Assembly: GCA_005784505.1 (NCBI GenBank) | Contig: VCAZ01000037.1 | Span: 1,889,856 to 1,953,855 of the forward strand | Direction: 5' to 3' | Length of the DNA stretch: 64,000 nt | From: Bagarius yarrelli | Taxonomy: Eukaryota; Chordata; Actinopteri; Siluriformes; Sisoridae | In this document: in pieces, positions 42,101 through 53,100 of the stretch | Layout: the number at the start of each line of letters is the position of its first letter | How positions within the stretch are numbered: the first letter of the stretch is position 1 | Position numbers and translations under genes: made by a program | Notes under the pieces: model-generated | Seen by the model: the letters and a program-made list of their open reading frames with translations, nothing else | Database searches by the model: none | Told to the model about the DNA's origin: nothing

Positions 42101-43593
42101 GAAACAGAAACAACTTAGCAATCGTAACAACTTAGCTTGTTAATTATCTTATCCTTCAATCACACAGACTATCACAAGGACGCAGGTCAAAATGATTTAC
42201 TTAATGTTAAAATTAAATCCGACACCCAAATGAGGAGAAATTGTGCCGCCAGATGGCTGACTTGGGTTAGGGATTATAAAACAAAACACTCTTCAGCTAA
42301 AAAAAGAGGGATATACGAAGAATGATCTACAAATAATCATGCCACAATTTGGGTAAAAAATAAATAAATAGAAGTGACTTACATGGCTTTAGAATGCTGT
42401 ACTACCAAGATTTCCCTTCATCAAACATTGGTCCAGCATGGCAATGCCCCTGTGCACAAAGCCCCTGAGCTCCCTATGACATAGTGTGTTTTAGTTAGAG
42501 TGAAAGAATCTGTCTTAGGTTATGTATGTAACCTGTGCGCCCAGAGAGAACGAGATGCCTTAGCCCCGCCTTGTGCAATTTCCTGGCATGAGGGTGAGGT
42601 AGACAGTGCCTGCAGGTCTATGAAACTATGGAGGGAGGATACCATCAGGAGAAACACTGTTGTTAGTGTCAGATGTTTTACCCAAGCAAACAGTGGGGCA
42701 CCCAGTCCCTTCAGAACCAGATCCCAAGACGGAAACCTCAGCTGCCGTGCAGGTTAGAGCCTCCTCGCCCCACGAAGGAAGTGGGTAACCAGTAAGTCCC
42801 TCCCCACCGAAGAGCGGCCATGTGGTAGGTGGCCATGGCCACCACATAAGCCTTCAGGGTGGATGCAGACAGTCTCACAGCAACCGCTCCTGCAGAAACC
42901 CCAGGACTGCACCCACTGGGCGTCTGCACCAGAGGCCAGACAGCTTTCATTTTAGAGCGCATTGCTTCCTTGAAGGGCTCTAAAATTCAGAATGGTCTCG
43001 TTTACGTGGTCCCTGCTGCCTCAGGGGGTGCAGGGTGAATGGTTTTGAAACGGCAGTATACAGAGGCTCCCTCTTTTCCCCTTATAGGTCTTTACGTGTG
43101 GGTTCACCAGCTGGGGTCTAAGTGCCTGGCCTGGACCACCAGGCCTGGGCAGCTATCGCCCACCTGTATTAATTGTTTGGGCGTCTCTTTGCCACTACGT
43201 GGCATGAGCATAGGGTCACCAGCCACCTGACAGGATACATAATAGGCCGCACTAGCAGAGTCTGTCGGAAACAATACGGTGGACCGGGTACAGAAGCTGC
43301 GCAGGGTTTGATTCTTTTGTTCAAACCCTGCTTGACTGTAGCACCATTACACAACATACACACAAATACACTATTTTAGCAATTAGTGATTTCATTAAAA
43401 AATAACTAGACAGGGTTTTGGGACACACTCTGAATATTGAAAAAACATCTAAAAGCCATTTGTGCTGCTGATGTCACCAGAAAATGGCAACTGTGGTGCC
43501 CTGACAGCCTCCAGCAGCACAGAGCGTGGTGTAGGGGCTCTGGCATTTACTGAAACAAGACCACTCTGTCTCTAGTTGATTGAAACACATCAT

Positions 43594-43628
<35 letters not shown>

Positions 43629-44192
43629 TCTTCCCTCACCAGAAGGTGTTTCCTTCAGCTGACAGAGTCGCTGTAGTATATAAAGAATTGTGTTGTGATG
43701 GATTTTATTGAATGAAAATGTATGACATAATTCATAACTCGCCTTTTCTTGTTTTGTCCTGTCTTGTGTGTGTGTGTGTGTGTGTCTGTCTGTCTCTTCT
43801 TGATGTCTTCTCTTTATTTCAATCTTTGTTTGAGTTTCTTTCATTTTACATATGCTTTTATAAACATTCTAACATATTATGTTGATTTTCTAACACGCTT
43901 TCTTTATCCAAACTCACTCTAAAATGTCCATCAATTTAATCTGCCTCTACCCCTTTAAAAAATTATTTAACTACTAACTACCCTTTCAAAAATGAAAAAA
44001 AAAAATCTTTACATTTTTTATACGAATTAAATGGCAGCCACAGGCTACGAGAAATCTCGCAGCTTGAACAACATATCGGGAATGGCGGGGTCATCGCTGC
44101 GTTTGACCCCGATCACCGGCGCGCCCTATGATCCCTACGAGGCCCCGGGACCCCTGCGCCGCTGCCGCTCACCCATCCCTTCCATACTGTAG
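8483..44192 (+). CDS. kcnc3: Kv3.3-like voltage-gated potassium channel gene (4 coding exons)
   Basis: Joined exons 8483-9022, 27117-28098, 30428-30616 and 44044-44192 give 619 residues with all junctions in phase. The protein is a plasma-membrane delayed-rectifier K+ channel subunit acting as a tetramer; Kv3 channels allow fast repolarisation and high-frequency firing. T1 tetramerisation domain is about residues 8-110 with the zinc motif H77-X5-C83-X20-C104-C105. S1 begins near 181; three N-glycosylation sequons (N210, N214, N219) lie in the S1-S2 loop. S4 carries R301, R304, R307, R310, K313 and R316. The filter is TLGYGD at 390-395 and the S6 PVP bend is 421-423. KCNC3 rather than KCNC1/2/4 is favoured by the MLSSVCV remnant, the RDRACFLL-type exon 3 and the GYEKSRSL...PSIL tail. 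Whether it is teleost paralogue a or b cannot be told. The start at 8483 (G at -3) is the first in-frame methionine next to the T1 domain. Confidence 0.93.
9023..15659 (+). other. kcnc3: kcnc3 intron 1, first part
   Basis: Begins with donor GTGAGT. The sequence is mostly AT-rich and unique-looking. It holds (TA)n at about 10045-10080, (CT)n at 11963-11999, (AC)n at 12093-12119, (CA)n at 13746-13771 and one dispersed repeat near 14 kb. No further coding exon was recognised. Confidence 0.8.
13990..14125 (+). repeat. Dispersed fish repeat ('TTAAGGGCCTTGCTCA' family), degraded
   Basis: Contains 'gcttttgctcaggggccca', 'ggcagcttgatggt', then 'aacaccttaaccaccgagct'. The same order of motifs occurs at 53404-53575 and 62580-62780, and in part at 21503-21720. 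Reverse-oriented pieces are at 18055-18130 and 62955-63015. Confidence 0.7.
17492..17670. mobile_element. hAT-type MITE with intact terminal repeats and target duplication
   Basis: The element starts CAGGGGTGTCCAAA and ends with its inverse TTTGGACACCCCTG. The inside is largely palindromic ('cctgcaga', 'aacacacct', 'ctctgcaggacaccggccc'). It is flanked by perfect 8-bp direct repeats, CTCTACTT at 17484-17491 and 17671-17678, the duplication length expected of hAT transposase. It is non-autonomous, about 179 bp, with no coding sequence. Confidence 0.9.
18055..18135 (-). repeat. Dispersed fish repeat fragment, reverse orientation
   Basis: Contains 'gctggcactgctgggcccc' and 'gcgaggcccttaaccctcaa', the reverse complement of the motif order seen at 13990-14125. 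Confidence 0.6.
20190..20945 (+). repeat. CT-rich polypyrimidine tract in kcnc3 intron 1
   Basis: About 750 bp of C/T-rich sequence with many TTTC and TTCC units on the sense strand. Overlapping open frames rich in F, L and S are artefacts. Confidence 0.85.
21503..21720 (+). repeat. Dispersed fish repeat, degraded
   Basis: Contains 'acatcacagtgaaatttg', 'ttgcttatccca', 'ctggggtcagag' and then 'gggatttgctcaagggccca'. I recognise this as a widespread fish interspersed repeat related to the copy near 14 kb. It is preceded (21310-21490) by a GT/GGTTGG-rich imperfect repeat. Confidence 0.65.
21721..24678 (+). other. kcnc3: kcnc3 intron 1, no recognised feature
   Basis: Unique-looking sequence with short (CA)n runs at about 24349-24361 and 24482-24512. 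I see no exon with similarity to a known protein. Confidence 0.6.
24679..25331 (+). mobile_element. Truncated Tc1/mariner-family transposon copy (family A)
   Basis: Starts 'tacaacccgattcctggaaa', the degenerate terminus of a common fish Tc1-like element. It continues through 'gcagaagtgaagatgggcagaggctctcc', 'ctggagaaatctctgtgcgt' and 'gggccctcaggcgacactgc' in the order of that element. The frame fragment at 25118-25330 corresponds to the middle of the transposase. The copy is interrupted by deletions and stops before the C-terminal catalytic part, at an AT run near 25332, so it is dead. Confidence 0.8.
25332..27116 (+). other. kcnc3: kcnc3 intron 1, last part
   Basis: AT-rich unique-looking sequence. 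It ends in a pyrimidine-rich tract and acceptor 'tttctgaag' just before exon 2. Confidence 0.7.
27117..28098 (+). CDS. kcnc3: kcnc3 coding exon 2 (S1-S6 core)
   Basis: Encodes residues 181-507 plus the first base of 508. It starts YVAFGSLLFILIS (S1), includes the S2 region EGVCVIWFTFEVF, S3 IDFVAILPFYLEV, S4 FLRVVRFVRILRIFKLTRH, the pore with TMTTLGYGD and S6 with IAMPVPVIV. After S6 comes the basic KLPKKKNKHIPR stretch, then a short divergent spacer (about 464-494) much shorter than the proline-rich spacer of mammalian KCNC3, then CPLAQEEIIEINR. The exon ends in phase 1 before donor G|GTGAAT. Compared with human Kv3 the junction lacks one alanine (INR-D rather than INR-A-D). Confidence 0.97.
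28099..29925 (+). other. kcnc3: kcnc3 intron 2 body with (AT)n run
   Basis: Contains a long (AT)n microsatellite at about 28147-28204. The rest is AT-rich and unrecognised. Confidence 0.8.
29926..30427 (+). repeat. kcnc3: 500-bp polypyrimidine tract ending at the exon 3 acceptor
   Basis: An unusually long C/T-rich stretch runs directly into acceptor 'ctctcggtcag' at 30427. It carries the usual splice-site pyrimidine tract at its end but is more than ten times longer than needed. The open frame 29928-30470 that reads through it into exon 3 is an artefact. Confidence 0.85.
30428..30616 (+). CDS. kcnc3: kcnc3 coding exon 3 (proximal C-terminus)
   Basis: Encodes residues 508-570 (DSKQNGDAASAALANEDCP ... 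RACFLLN ... SNVRK) in phase 1-1. The ALANEDCP and RYQQDRACFLL blocks are conserved across Kv3 channels, and the DRACFLL version is that of Kv3.3. Donor is AAAG|GTACAC. This junction is where Kv3 genes switch between alternative C-terminal exons. Confidence 0.93.
30617..31794 (+). other. kcnc3: kcnc3 intron 3, first part
   Basis: AT-rich sequence without a recognised exon or repeat family. Confidence 0.6.
31795..33315 (+). mobile_element. Degraded Tc1-like transposon (family B) with nested insertion
   Basis: The left end ('aatctgaaaattgtggcgtg', 'tttgtattcagcc') is the inverse of the right end ('ggctaaatacaaatgcacag', 'acttttcagatttttatttg'), so terminal inverted repeats are partly preserved. 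The far left terminus is lost. Between them lies a Tc1-type transposase remnant: HHPEHTIPTVKHGSGSIML (frame from 32466) and PIELLWQDVKIAVRGRSPSN (frame from 32963), the region that normally carries catalytic DDE residues. Several frameshifts and stops break it. The N-terminal half is replaced by another repeat (32005-32475). Confidence 0.87.
32005..32475. repeat. Dispersed fish repeat nested inside the Tc1-like element
   Basis: Starts 'gattcaattcagttttcttc' followed by 'gtatagcgctttttacaat', then 'gctccctgagatggtaat', 'tttgagaggaacca' and 'cccatcctcatttgggtgat', and ends in GA-rich runs ((GA)n near 32325-32342, GGAA and GAAA units after). This is the motif order of an abundant otophysan fish repeat. 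Tc1 sequence resumes at 'agtcgtgtactccac' (about 32477), so the repeat sits inside it. Confidence 0.75.
33510..34150 (+). repeat. Tandem second copy of the 3' half of the Tc1-like element
   Basis: Sequence from about 32730 to 33375 recurs at about 33525-34205, roughly 815-823 bp downstream. Long blocks are identical (around 33740-33870 and 33900-34150), including flank beyond the transposon end ('agctaagacacattcttatgg'). Other parts, notably 33540-33730, are scrambled with small insertions and deletions. A poorer trace of the shared flank occurs at 33385-33450. Confidence 0.88.
34206..36708 (+). other. kcnc3: kcnc3 intron 3, middle part with GT microsatellites
   Basis: (GT)n at about 35601-35621 followed by (GA)n to 35633, and (GT)n at 36065-36109, are the main repeats. 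A G9 run is near 35771. No exon was recognised. Confidence 0.65.
36709..36945 (+). repeat. Dispersed fish repeat ending in 'GGGGAGAACATGC'
   Basis: Contains 'cattcattcatcttctata', 'cggggtcacggggttctg', 'ataccctggacaggttgcca', 'gggcaatttagaatcacca', 'gtgggaggaaaccggag' and 'gcacggggagaacatgc'. This motif order defines a well-known fish interspersed repeat. The final 'gcaagcacggggagaacat' is duplicated in tandem at the end. Confidence 0.8.
36946..39476 (+). other. kcnc3: kcnc3 intron 3, no recognised exon
   Basis: AT-rich sequence with (AC)n at 37154-37182 and (TA)n near 37459-37478. No coding similarity seen. Confidence 0.6.
39477..39505 (+). other. kcnc3: Weak candidate alternative 3' exon of kcnc3
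   Basis: A strong pyrimidine tract and acceptor ('cttcatccatccccag') precede this position. Joined to exon 3 in phase it would add GRQCSASIS and stop. The tail is too short to be recognised, so the only support is the splice signal. Confidence 0.15.
39506..42369 (+). other. kcnc3: kcnc3 intron 3, AT-rich part
   Basis: Very AT-rich with several A- or T-runs and one (GT)n at about 41550-41573. No gene seen. Confidence 0.6.
42370..43360. mobile_element. GC-richer block, probably degraded repeats of unknown class
   Basis: A compositional island in AT-rich intron. It starts with 'gtccagcatggcaatgcccc', wording typical of a fish DNA-transposon relic, and continues with 'gtatgtaacctgtgcgccca' and 'gagaacgagatgcc', which recall LTR or DIRS-like retroelement ends. 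All frames are short and broken, so class is uncertain. Confidence 0.4.
43361..44043 (+). other. kcnc3: End of kcnc3 intron 3
   Basis: Contains (CA)n at 43599-43626 and (GT)n at 43766-43783, and ends in acceptor 'atggcagccacag' at 44043. Confidence 0.75.
44044..44192 (+). CDS. kcnc3: kcnc3 coding exon 4 (distal C-terminus and stop)
   Basis: Phase-1 exon encoding the rest of residue 571 to 619: GYEKSRSLNNISGMAG, SSLRLTPITG, ending SPIPSIL and TAG. This matches the alternative Kv3.3 C-terminus that begins GYEKSRSL and ends PSIL in mammals. It is GC-rich against AT-rich surroundings, which also marks it as coding. An upstream ATG at 44031 is not part of the exon. Confidence 0.93.
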
Positions 44193-46420
44193 AGCGAACT
44201 AAAAAAAGCAACAGGGAAAGTGCTAGAAACTCAGGACAGGGGACCAGGAGGGGAGACAGGATGGGGGCTAAGCAGTGGAACTTAATGGAAGCAATAACCA
44301 CCAATAACCATCCTGAGTGTAGCAAGCTCCTCTTACATCATTGTCCACTCAGCTTTAGGTGCATGTGTAGAAGTAGTGCTGAGAGAACACACACACACTG
44401 CGTTGTATTAAAGTCGAAGGTTTAAATGAAATTAACTAGTAAAATTTTATATTAGAAATTAAAAAAAGAAATGAAAAGGCGCTCATGTTGTCTCTTGCAC
44501 AGTACAAGAGTATATTGGAAAAATGGTAGTAGCTATAATATGTAGTAGCAAAACTACAATCTAGAGCTAAGTAGCTGTAAAAGACAGATGAAACTACTGT
44601 GAGAATTTTGGCTCTTTTTTTGGAAATCTTAAACAGTGAATTCGAATCAATCAACTGAAAAAACTTGAAATTCGTGACGGAAGATTTATGCAAAAAAAAA
44701 AAAATACTTTTAACAATTTTTTTCCGCTTGCTAGCGTAAACCTAGGGTTAGAGGACGGTCTGTGTTTGTGAATTTTACAAATAGTTATTGTTACCATTGT
44801 GGGCCAAATTGTCTTCATTCCTATAAGTAGAGTGCGATATAAAAACAGACCGGCAAAGAACGATGCTAGAAAAACAAGTGAAGCTACGTTAATTGCGTTT
44901 GCACCTGACATTTCGCTAAACTCATCCTTTCACTACTCACGTAACATTCTAACATGATGAATACGGATACATTAGTGTACATATGTGGTATGATCCTTAT
45001 GCAAAATGGTTTGGAAAATGTCTTTTTTTTTTATTATATAGGCTTAAATTAAAAATAACGGAAATAACAAGTTCGTTTTTCATTATTAGTGATATTATCT
45101 CGTATCCTGAATATATCTTCTGCGGCCTACTAGCTACATATTATTCCATTTATATAGCAACAATTTCAAGAAAACATTTTTAAATAGGATTCTGCGCCAT
45201 ATGCAATTCAACATCATTTTTTATGCTTTTTTGGTTTTGTCCATTTTTTTCATCTTTTCTAAAAAAAATATTGTCCACATAATAATAAGACCTAGACGGC
45301 AAAATAACACAATTCGAGCATTAATTAATTTTGTTTGTTTATACATTCCACTCTAGGTTTTTTGTTTGTTTTATTTTGTTAAAATTCAACACTCTTTATA
45401 GAACTTAGTATTTATAGTTGAATATATACATACAAAATCTGCTATATACCACTCATAATGCGCAAAGAAACTTGTTTATCGTAGAAAAAAAATCGTGTGA
45501 TGTAGCTAAACGGATTTGAAAATAATAAGTGTTTTCCTGATTTGTTGGTCTTGTCTATGTTAAATGTGCTGTTTTTTCAATGTAAAAAAATATTCTTTTT
45601 ATTGTTAAAAAACATTCCTTTTTTTCCCCTCATCACTATTTCTTTTGTATATGATATATACGCAAATGTAAAAAATATCTGTGTATCTTTTTGTTAGATC
45701 AAAAATATTTAGGTCTGTTAGACCAAGTGCTTCCAGAATTATAAAAGAAAAAAACAACAAAGCCATTTCTAAGAAAATGCTTCCTTGGAATCAGAAAAAA
45801 AAAGATAATACTTTGCAATAATTGCAGATACTGTGTAGCTAGTTTATTGTATATTAGCATTAGTTGTTTGTGTAGTTTTCTAATTACGAAAAATTAGACA
45901 GTTGTTGGTGTACATAAAGAGGAGCCATTTTGTTTTAAACATGGCACCCGTCATGAACAAAGCTGGGCCAATATTTCTAGAAACTCAAACACAATGACCT
46001 TCACATGTCATTTTCATAAGGGCATAAAGCAAATGCTAGAATTTTGATTAAGGGTTCTTATTGAAATTGTTGGGGGAAAAAATTGTGAAGAATTTTGAAA
46101 AAAAAAAAATTCTACCTCTTTAAACTTTTCTACTAAATTTTTAAAGGTTTTTTCTGAAGTACAAAATGAATTAAGAAACAATAAGGCATGTAGATTGCTC
46201 TAACAAAGCAACTATTAAATGAAGGTTGTTGGGTTATTTGTCTGTAAACCATGTGAACATACTTCTTTTCAGTGCATTATTTCCTAATATGTTATAATGA
46301 AGGTCTAATGTATATTTTAGTAGGAAACCCAATAATAAATAAATTCTAGCATTTGGTAACTGTAGGTTAAGGAAAACATCTTTGTGATCCTTTGAATACA
46401 ACAGTAATTTTATTTTTCAG

Positions 46421-46497
46421 AGCCACTCCTGCTCGGTAACAGTAAGAGTTTGAGTCGCACAGCCTGTAAGAGCTTGAAAAGCTTTTTCATGCGCTAA
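46421..46497 (+). other. kcnc3: Candidate alternative last exon of kcnc3
   Basis: A T-rich tract and acceptor 'tttatttttcag' precede a short open segment that, joined to exon 3 in phase 1, encodes EPLLLGNSKSLSRTACK, then SLKSFFMR and TAA. It is slightly GC-richer than its surroundings. I do not recognise the tail from a known Kv3 isoform, so this is only a splice-signal and composition-based candidate. Confidence 0.25.
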
Positions 46498-49400
46498 CAA
46501 AATCCATTACCTAAAAGATTAAACAATAATATGATTAGCCAGGGAAAAGATTTATGCCCCTGATCCATACCAACTACCATTAGTCCATTTGTCATCCAGT
46601 CAATGTCCATTTGTATATCTAATATAATTGTCCTGTTCTTGTAGACATGTAGTTGTATGAACATTGTTTTGTTTTTGTGGGTTTTTTTTTTTTTAAGAAT
46701 TTAATCTTAACTCCTTGTGCAGTGTGTGTGTTTATGTGTGTATTCCATGTTGTTGTAATCAGTACAACACGATCAGGATACTTTCAGACAAATCAGACAT
46801 GTTTGTTTTGAAAATGTGAGCTCCCTCTATGAGGCTACTTTTACGCTAATGTGTGTTATTTTAAAAAATACATGTATGAATAAATAAATACAATACATCA
46901 CTAGCTAGATTTAACTAGCTTAACCTGCTAAATTTGCTGTACATATCTGTATCTACACAATATATGTGAAACCCCATTAAAATGAACTATAATTAATCTT
47001 TCTCACTGTATGTTGCTTTTTCTCTCACACGTTTAAAATGTTATGGTGTTTTTTGTTGTAAAGTATGATGTTGTGTGTTTTTGTGTGTTATATTAATGTA
47101 TTATTTTGCACACGCTACATTAAATTAATGCTTCACTTGCAGTGTATTAGAAAATGCATCAGTCGTGATGAACTTAAAATGTGTTCTCTGAGATTTAGGT
47201 TACTATTGCAGATCAGCTTTTTAAAGCCTGTATTAAAGTTTTACCCCAAAAAAATCTATCAAGCAAAACACTATTTAGTAAATTGAACCAGAGCAACATT
47301 TCTTTGAGTTGCTCTAGCAAATTTGCTGGAGATACTCCAGCAATTAATTCCCCTGAAGTTCTTCTAGCTTAGTTAATTTTGTGTTGAAAAATCGTACAAT
47401 GACGCCGAATGATACATGAATGATTTTAAACTACAGTTGACTATAGTGAATTATCTGTTAACAGAACTTTCGCATGCTTAACTTTAACCACCACCGACAG
47501 GTAAAGCCAACCCCAGCTTTCTACTGTTGTCCATTTGAAGTAATAAGTTTCCTTTTATGAGTGTTTTTTTTTTTTTCAATTGTTCAAAAACAATTATTAA
47601 GCAATAAATGTATCTGGGGTGGATTATTCCATTTATGCGATTTAAAGCAAGGTGAAAAAAAAGTGTTTTCTGTGATTTTTCACACTACAACCTAGCATGA
47701 AATTCTGATTATAATATCGTCATCAATTGTTAAACGATTTCATGAGTTGAAGTACTACGATATTTTTAAAGACTGGAGTTTTACACCCCTTCAAAGATAC
47801 ATTACACACCAGTATAAATTGCATGTGTTTTATGCATAATATAGGTTAAACATGTTCAACAAAACGTTTTCATTTTGAATCCATTCCTTTTTTTTAACAC
47901 CAAAACATACCTTTTATATAATTTATTTAAAACCAAACTTTATGTTGGTATTCGGGGGTGAAACCATTTTCTAACCAACTTCTTGTCTTTGCTTCTGTTC
48001 ACAGTGTTAAGTTTCTAGCATTCATCGATTCTTTAAAGAAGACACAGTTAGGTGTTGTTTTCTGAGTTTACGGATGGAGGCGTATCTTATCAAGGTGCGA
48101 CACTTAAGGAATGTTGGTGTGGCGAGAGGAATTGTCTGGAAAAAGACACAGAAAATGCATCTGAGGCTGGATCTTCACACAGTAACCAAAGCAACCTCTT
48201 GGAATTCCGGACCCATTTCTCGTTCTACTGAAAAACTTCTTAAATACAGTGAGACACTGGGCATTTCAATCTGATTTGGAGATAAAATTGACATGTTAGG
48301 GGGAAGGGGAATTCCAAACAAAAACATTCCATAATGCTTTGTGTCTGCTGTACAAGATCAAAACACCAAAAGCCCCAATTGCTGTGGTAATCTGAGGCAC
48401 TGAGCTCTGAGTGTGCATTACTCAGTTTTTTGGGGACTTATGGACCAAGGTAGATAATTTATGTAGCATCTCTGCTAACCCTTTGTAGCATTTGTTGGTG
48501 AAGAATCCTTTCCAGCAATTTTTAGAGACTTAACTGTTTGCACACACTAATGACTTAGTCATGCACAAACCTTTACCATTTCAGCATTCCAGAGGAAACG
48601 TACGTCAGCCTGTTGTTCTGTGTAGTCGTGTTTTTTGTTTTGTTTCTATAGTACTCTCTTTACATGTACATATCCCCCGTTTTAGTCTTATGACGGACTC
48701 ATTTTATGATATGGGTTGCTATTCTGACATGAGTCTTCCATTCTTTTCCATTGGTTCAGAAAAGGCAACTTCTAATCATTTAGTCCACTAAACCAAAGCC
48801 CTCCACCATTACCGGATAAAATGCAAAGATTGGTTCATTAGTCAAAGTCTGGATCGTGGAACCAACAAAAATGTCCCTTTACATACACACACGTTTTAGG
48901 TGTAGCAGGACAAGCTCCTAAATTTCCAAACGTATTAGCAGCATGTTGGATTTTCCTCTTAGAAAGACCCATTTTGTAATTCCCTTTCTTGAAACTGACA
49001 CTCGATTTAAAAAAAAAAAAAAAAAGATTACATTTTAGTAGTAGAGCTAAAGCTGCCATAGTGAATCCACGTGCACATCGTCAACACTTGACTGACACAC
49101 TGCCACATCATCAATGACTGCTCGGACCAACAACATGTGCATGCTAGACTTTTACCTTTTTAGAGAGGATTTAGGCTCACTGAGGTCTTGGTGGTATTTC
49201 CGAAGCCCCGGTTCTTCCTTTCTCTCTGTCTTGATGTCCTCCTCCATCAAGGAAATTTGTCTTCAAGGAGATCGGTACTTCCATAAAATAATAAGGGGGG
49301 GGGGGCACAAATGAACAAAGTAGAACAAATATATCTCTATATTTTGATAAGTGGGCGGGAGAAATAAAAGAAGATCAGTTGAAGAATCGACCAAGGAACC

Positions 49401-50139
49401 CTGCACCACTGCAACTGCTTCCTGATTTACTTTGCAGAAAGGAGGAAATAAAGAGACTAAGAAAAAAAAATTAAATCAATATAGCAAAAGTCCCTGAAAT
49501 GGAGGATGCAGTAATACTGGACAACAAAAAAAGTGGAGATTACAAAAGGACACATGTTTAAAAAAAAAAGTTTTGGAAAAAAGGTAAAGGAAAAAAAATT
49601 ACGAAAATGCTTTTTTGTAACTTTGTTTACCAGCATGAGTTCTTTGCATGAATATTTTCTGCAAGCCCTTAGTTGAAGTAAAGGGGGGGCTAGTAATACA
49701 AAAAAAAAAAGATAATAATTATAATAGAAAAGATCAAATAGAAAATGATATGCAATGAATATGTAAAAATGGATTATATTAAAAAGAGCTATATTTTGTT
49801 TTGAAAATAGTACAAAAAATGTGAAGAAATATCGAACTTTAAGTAATGACTGCAGGATAAACTTTTATTAGTTTGAAGGAGGTAAAAAAAAAAAATAATA
49901 ATTAGAAATCACAACAAATTCTCCTTTGCTACCAATTTGCCCCAAATAGTATATCTTGTCAGTTTTCCACGTCCACGTTACTTGTCCACGGACACACATT
50001 TTGCAGGCATGAGTGTGTGATCTGTTGTCTAGTAGTGATAGTATTTTTTTTCCCTCTAGCTTTTTCTGTAGCCAAAGTGGTGCTGATTTTCAAACCTTCT
50101 TTTAATCCAGCCTTCTTCTTTTTTTCTAGCATTTAAAGC

Positions 50140-50193
<54 letters not shown>

Positions 50194-53100
50194 GAAGCAT
50201 CACATTCTCAGTCTGAGGCAAGTTGATGTGGCAATAAATACCAAGGACAATAATGGTAGAAATACTGTGGAGGTGAAGCTGGGTGGATAAAAGCAACGGT
50301 ATTAAGGAGGATTTACTTTCTATAGACAACAGGTTGTCTAGTCTCAGGTGAAAAACGAAGAAAATGAAAGTGAGATACATGTCTTGAGATATGTCTTGCT
50401 TGTATTCCAGTCCACCTGTCTGTCCTTGTTTTTGTCTCTCTCTTTCTGTCGGGCAAATTAAAATCTAACAGGTTTTTGTCTTTCAACAAAAACCACTTTA
50501 GCAGCAATACTCGAAAAAATATCGCACAAAAAGATGCAAGCTACTTTTTTCACATCCTCACATCACAGTATCTTCCAGAACTTCGGGGTCAAACAGGGTC
50601 TATGTCCAAGCACAGTAAATGATGAAACAACAAAAAAGAGAAAATGTCAATGCTGTTTAATGTTGTTATTATATAATCATAGAATCTAAAAACATGATTT
50701 GTGTGCTAGTGGTGGCCTGGGAAAACCTGTCTGAGGTCCATTTGTCAAACTATTTAAACTGAAATTTTATTTTTTGGGACGAAATTCGTTTTTCCTCTTG
50801 CCTGTAGCATATTGTGACACCACAAAGTTTCCGCTAACTGTATGTTTGTGTCACCTTTAGTGGAAAACACACAATAAATAAAATAAATTTCAATGAAATT
50901 AAATTGTATTGCTGGTAGAAACCTTGAAATCTTGAGCAGGAAACTAAAGAAACGTTGGACCAATTTATAGAATTTACTTTTAACTTAATTTTGGAAGTTG
51001 CTAAGTGTGTTCTAATGGCTAATGTTTAATCTCCTCCGGATAACAAAAACCAGCTGATTGTTAACACTTAAACGGGTCAGTTTTTGGCCTTAATATGATT
51101 GGATTTTTTTTTTTGCATAGCATTCGAGCTTATGTTTCATCTATATATGTAAACAGTTTGTATTACACTTCATAAAGTGCAACCCGTAAGTGTTCAATTT
51201 CAGCCGTTTTAAACAATTATTTTTGGTTTTTGGGATATAACATTTTTTTGTTCATTTTTAGAAACATCTTTAAAAAAAAGAGGTTTTCCCAGTCTGCCAC
51301 CGAAAAAAAAAAATATTTTGACTGGATCTAAAATCATCTTGTCTCCTCATCAATTTTTATCATCGTTTTTAGAGATGTTCTTTGTATTTCAAGCTTGTCG
51401 GATGTAGCCTATTGCTGTCGCCACGGTGACAGCAGCAGTGGTAATGGGCAGGTTTGCCCGTAGCTTTAAAATTGCATCAAGCTAGTGGCTGCGTCCGAAA
51501 AAACTACATCCGCCGTGTTGGCATTGTCATTTTTACGACAGTGTGAAATTTTCAAGCAAATGCGGTTTAAAAGTTTTTCACCTGAACAACTTTTACACTT
51601 AAAGTGACGTGACTCCATTTCGCGCTACTTTCGGACTCGTGGGATGAGTAACGTGATATATTATCCGGGTACTTGTCGATTTCTTCTGATGCTAAAGTTT
51701 CTGTCGTACTACTCGCCTCACATACCGTTTTTGTATCAAAGTAGGAGATTTCGGACGCGGCCCGTGTGGTTTGGTATCAGGTCCAGATCGCACGTTACTT
51801 TCTCTTTATTTCAGCAAACAACGTGATAATAAGTAGCTTAAACCGTTTGTAGGTTATTAACATTTTTTAACTGTAGCAGCGAAACCTCTTTGATTTCCAG
51901 TAGCAACAACTGTGTTGTGCGTACGTGTGTGTGTGTGTAAATGTAATATTTACTTTTTACACTATTTAGCTGTGATTATATAACCACTATCACGAAATGC
52001 TGCCGACGATCTTAAAAAATGAATAAATAAAAAAAGGAGAGAGAGAGAGAGAGAGAGAGACAGACGGGCAGACGGACGGACGGACGGGCGGACGGACAGA
52101 CAGACAGGAAGGAAGGAGAGACAAATCAAGAGCACAAAGAAGTTTGGAGGAGGATGTAGAGAAATGTTCAAGAACACTGTGTGTTTTCAGACTGCCAGGT
52201 TTTAAGATGCTGCTATGAAAGAAAATAATCTATGTTTGTAAAGATATCAATATAATCTGTGTGAATATATAGTACCAGGCAGAAGATCGGACGGACGGGA
52301 TTGGACACATTCACCAGAACATTAGAAGAATAATCATTTAGGATTAGCTAGGAATTTTTAGCCGGAAATTAGCTCCGCCTTTTAACGGAAATGCTGTCAG
52401 ACTAGGTGATGGAAAGGGGAGGGGCTTATTGCAAACAGCAAAAAAAATAAAAATAAAAATGACGTACCGCTGCTTTAAATATTTTTCGCTTCACACAAAC
52501 AAACAAACAAACAAACAAACAAACAAACCCAGACTTCTGTTTGGTACTTTATATGCACATACGTTGTTTTTGTTTTGTTTTGACTTTCTTTTGTTCATGT
52601 TTTAGTCATGAATCTATTATAAGAAAACCTTAAAATGTTCATGTGTGTGTGTGTATGTGTGTTTTTTTTAAATGCTTCATGTTTAAAACTCTAAAACAAA
52701 TCATTAATAAATTTAAAAAAAACCCAATATAGAATAATGGAGTTTTAAGTAAGCAACGATTTTATTTGTTTTCGATGCATTTTAAAGCAGCAGGAAGTGA
52801 AAACCCACCTAAAATCCATGATGCATCGCGGGTGACGTAGTGTCTGCAATCAGTTCCGCATTTGGCAAATGCACTCACTCACACACATATTTTTTTTTGT
52901 TGTTGTTGTTTGTTTTTTTTAATCGATTTAATTCGTCTGCTTGTGTGTGTTTGTTTGTTTGGGTTTTTTTTTTTTTTCCCGTGCCTGCTTTTCTGAATAG
53001 GTTCTGAATTTCGCTGTCCTTTTACATGTTCGGTTTTGATGTACTTGAATTACTGATATGCAATCTTTGCCACACTGACCACTGCCAGCCCAACCAACAT

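Noticed and set aside
42500..43379. Short open frames in the GC-richer block
   Set aside because: Fragmented in all frames, with no continuous similarity that I can name; treated as degraded repeat.
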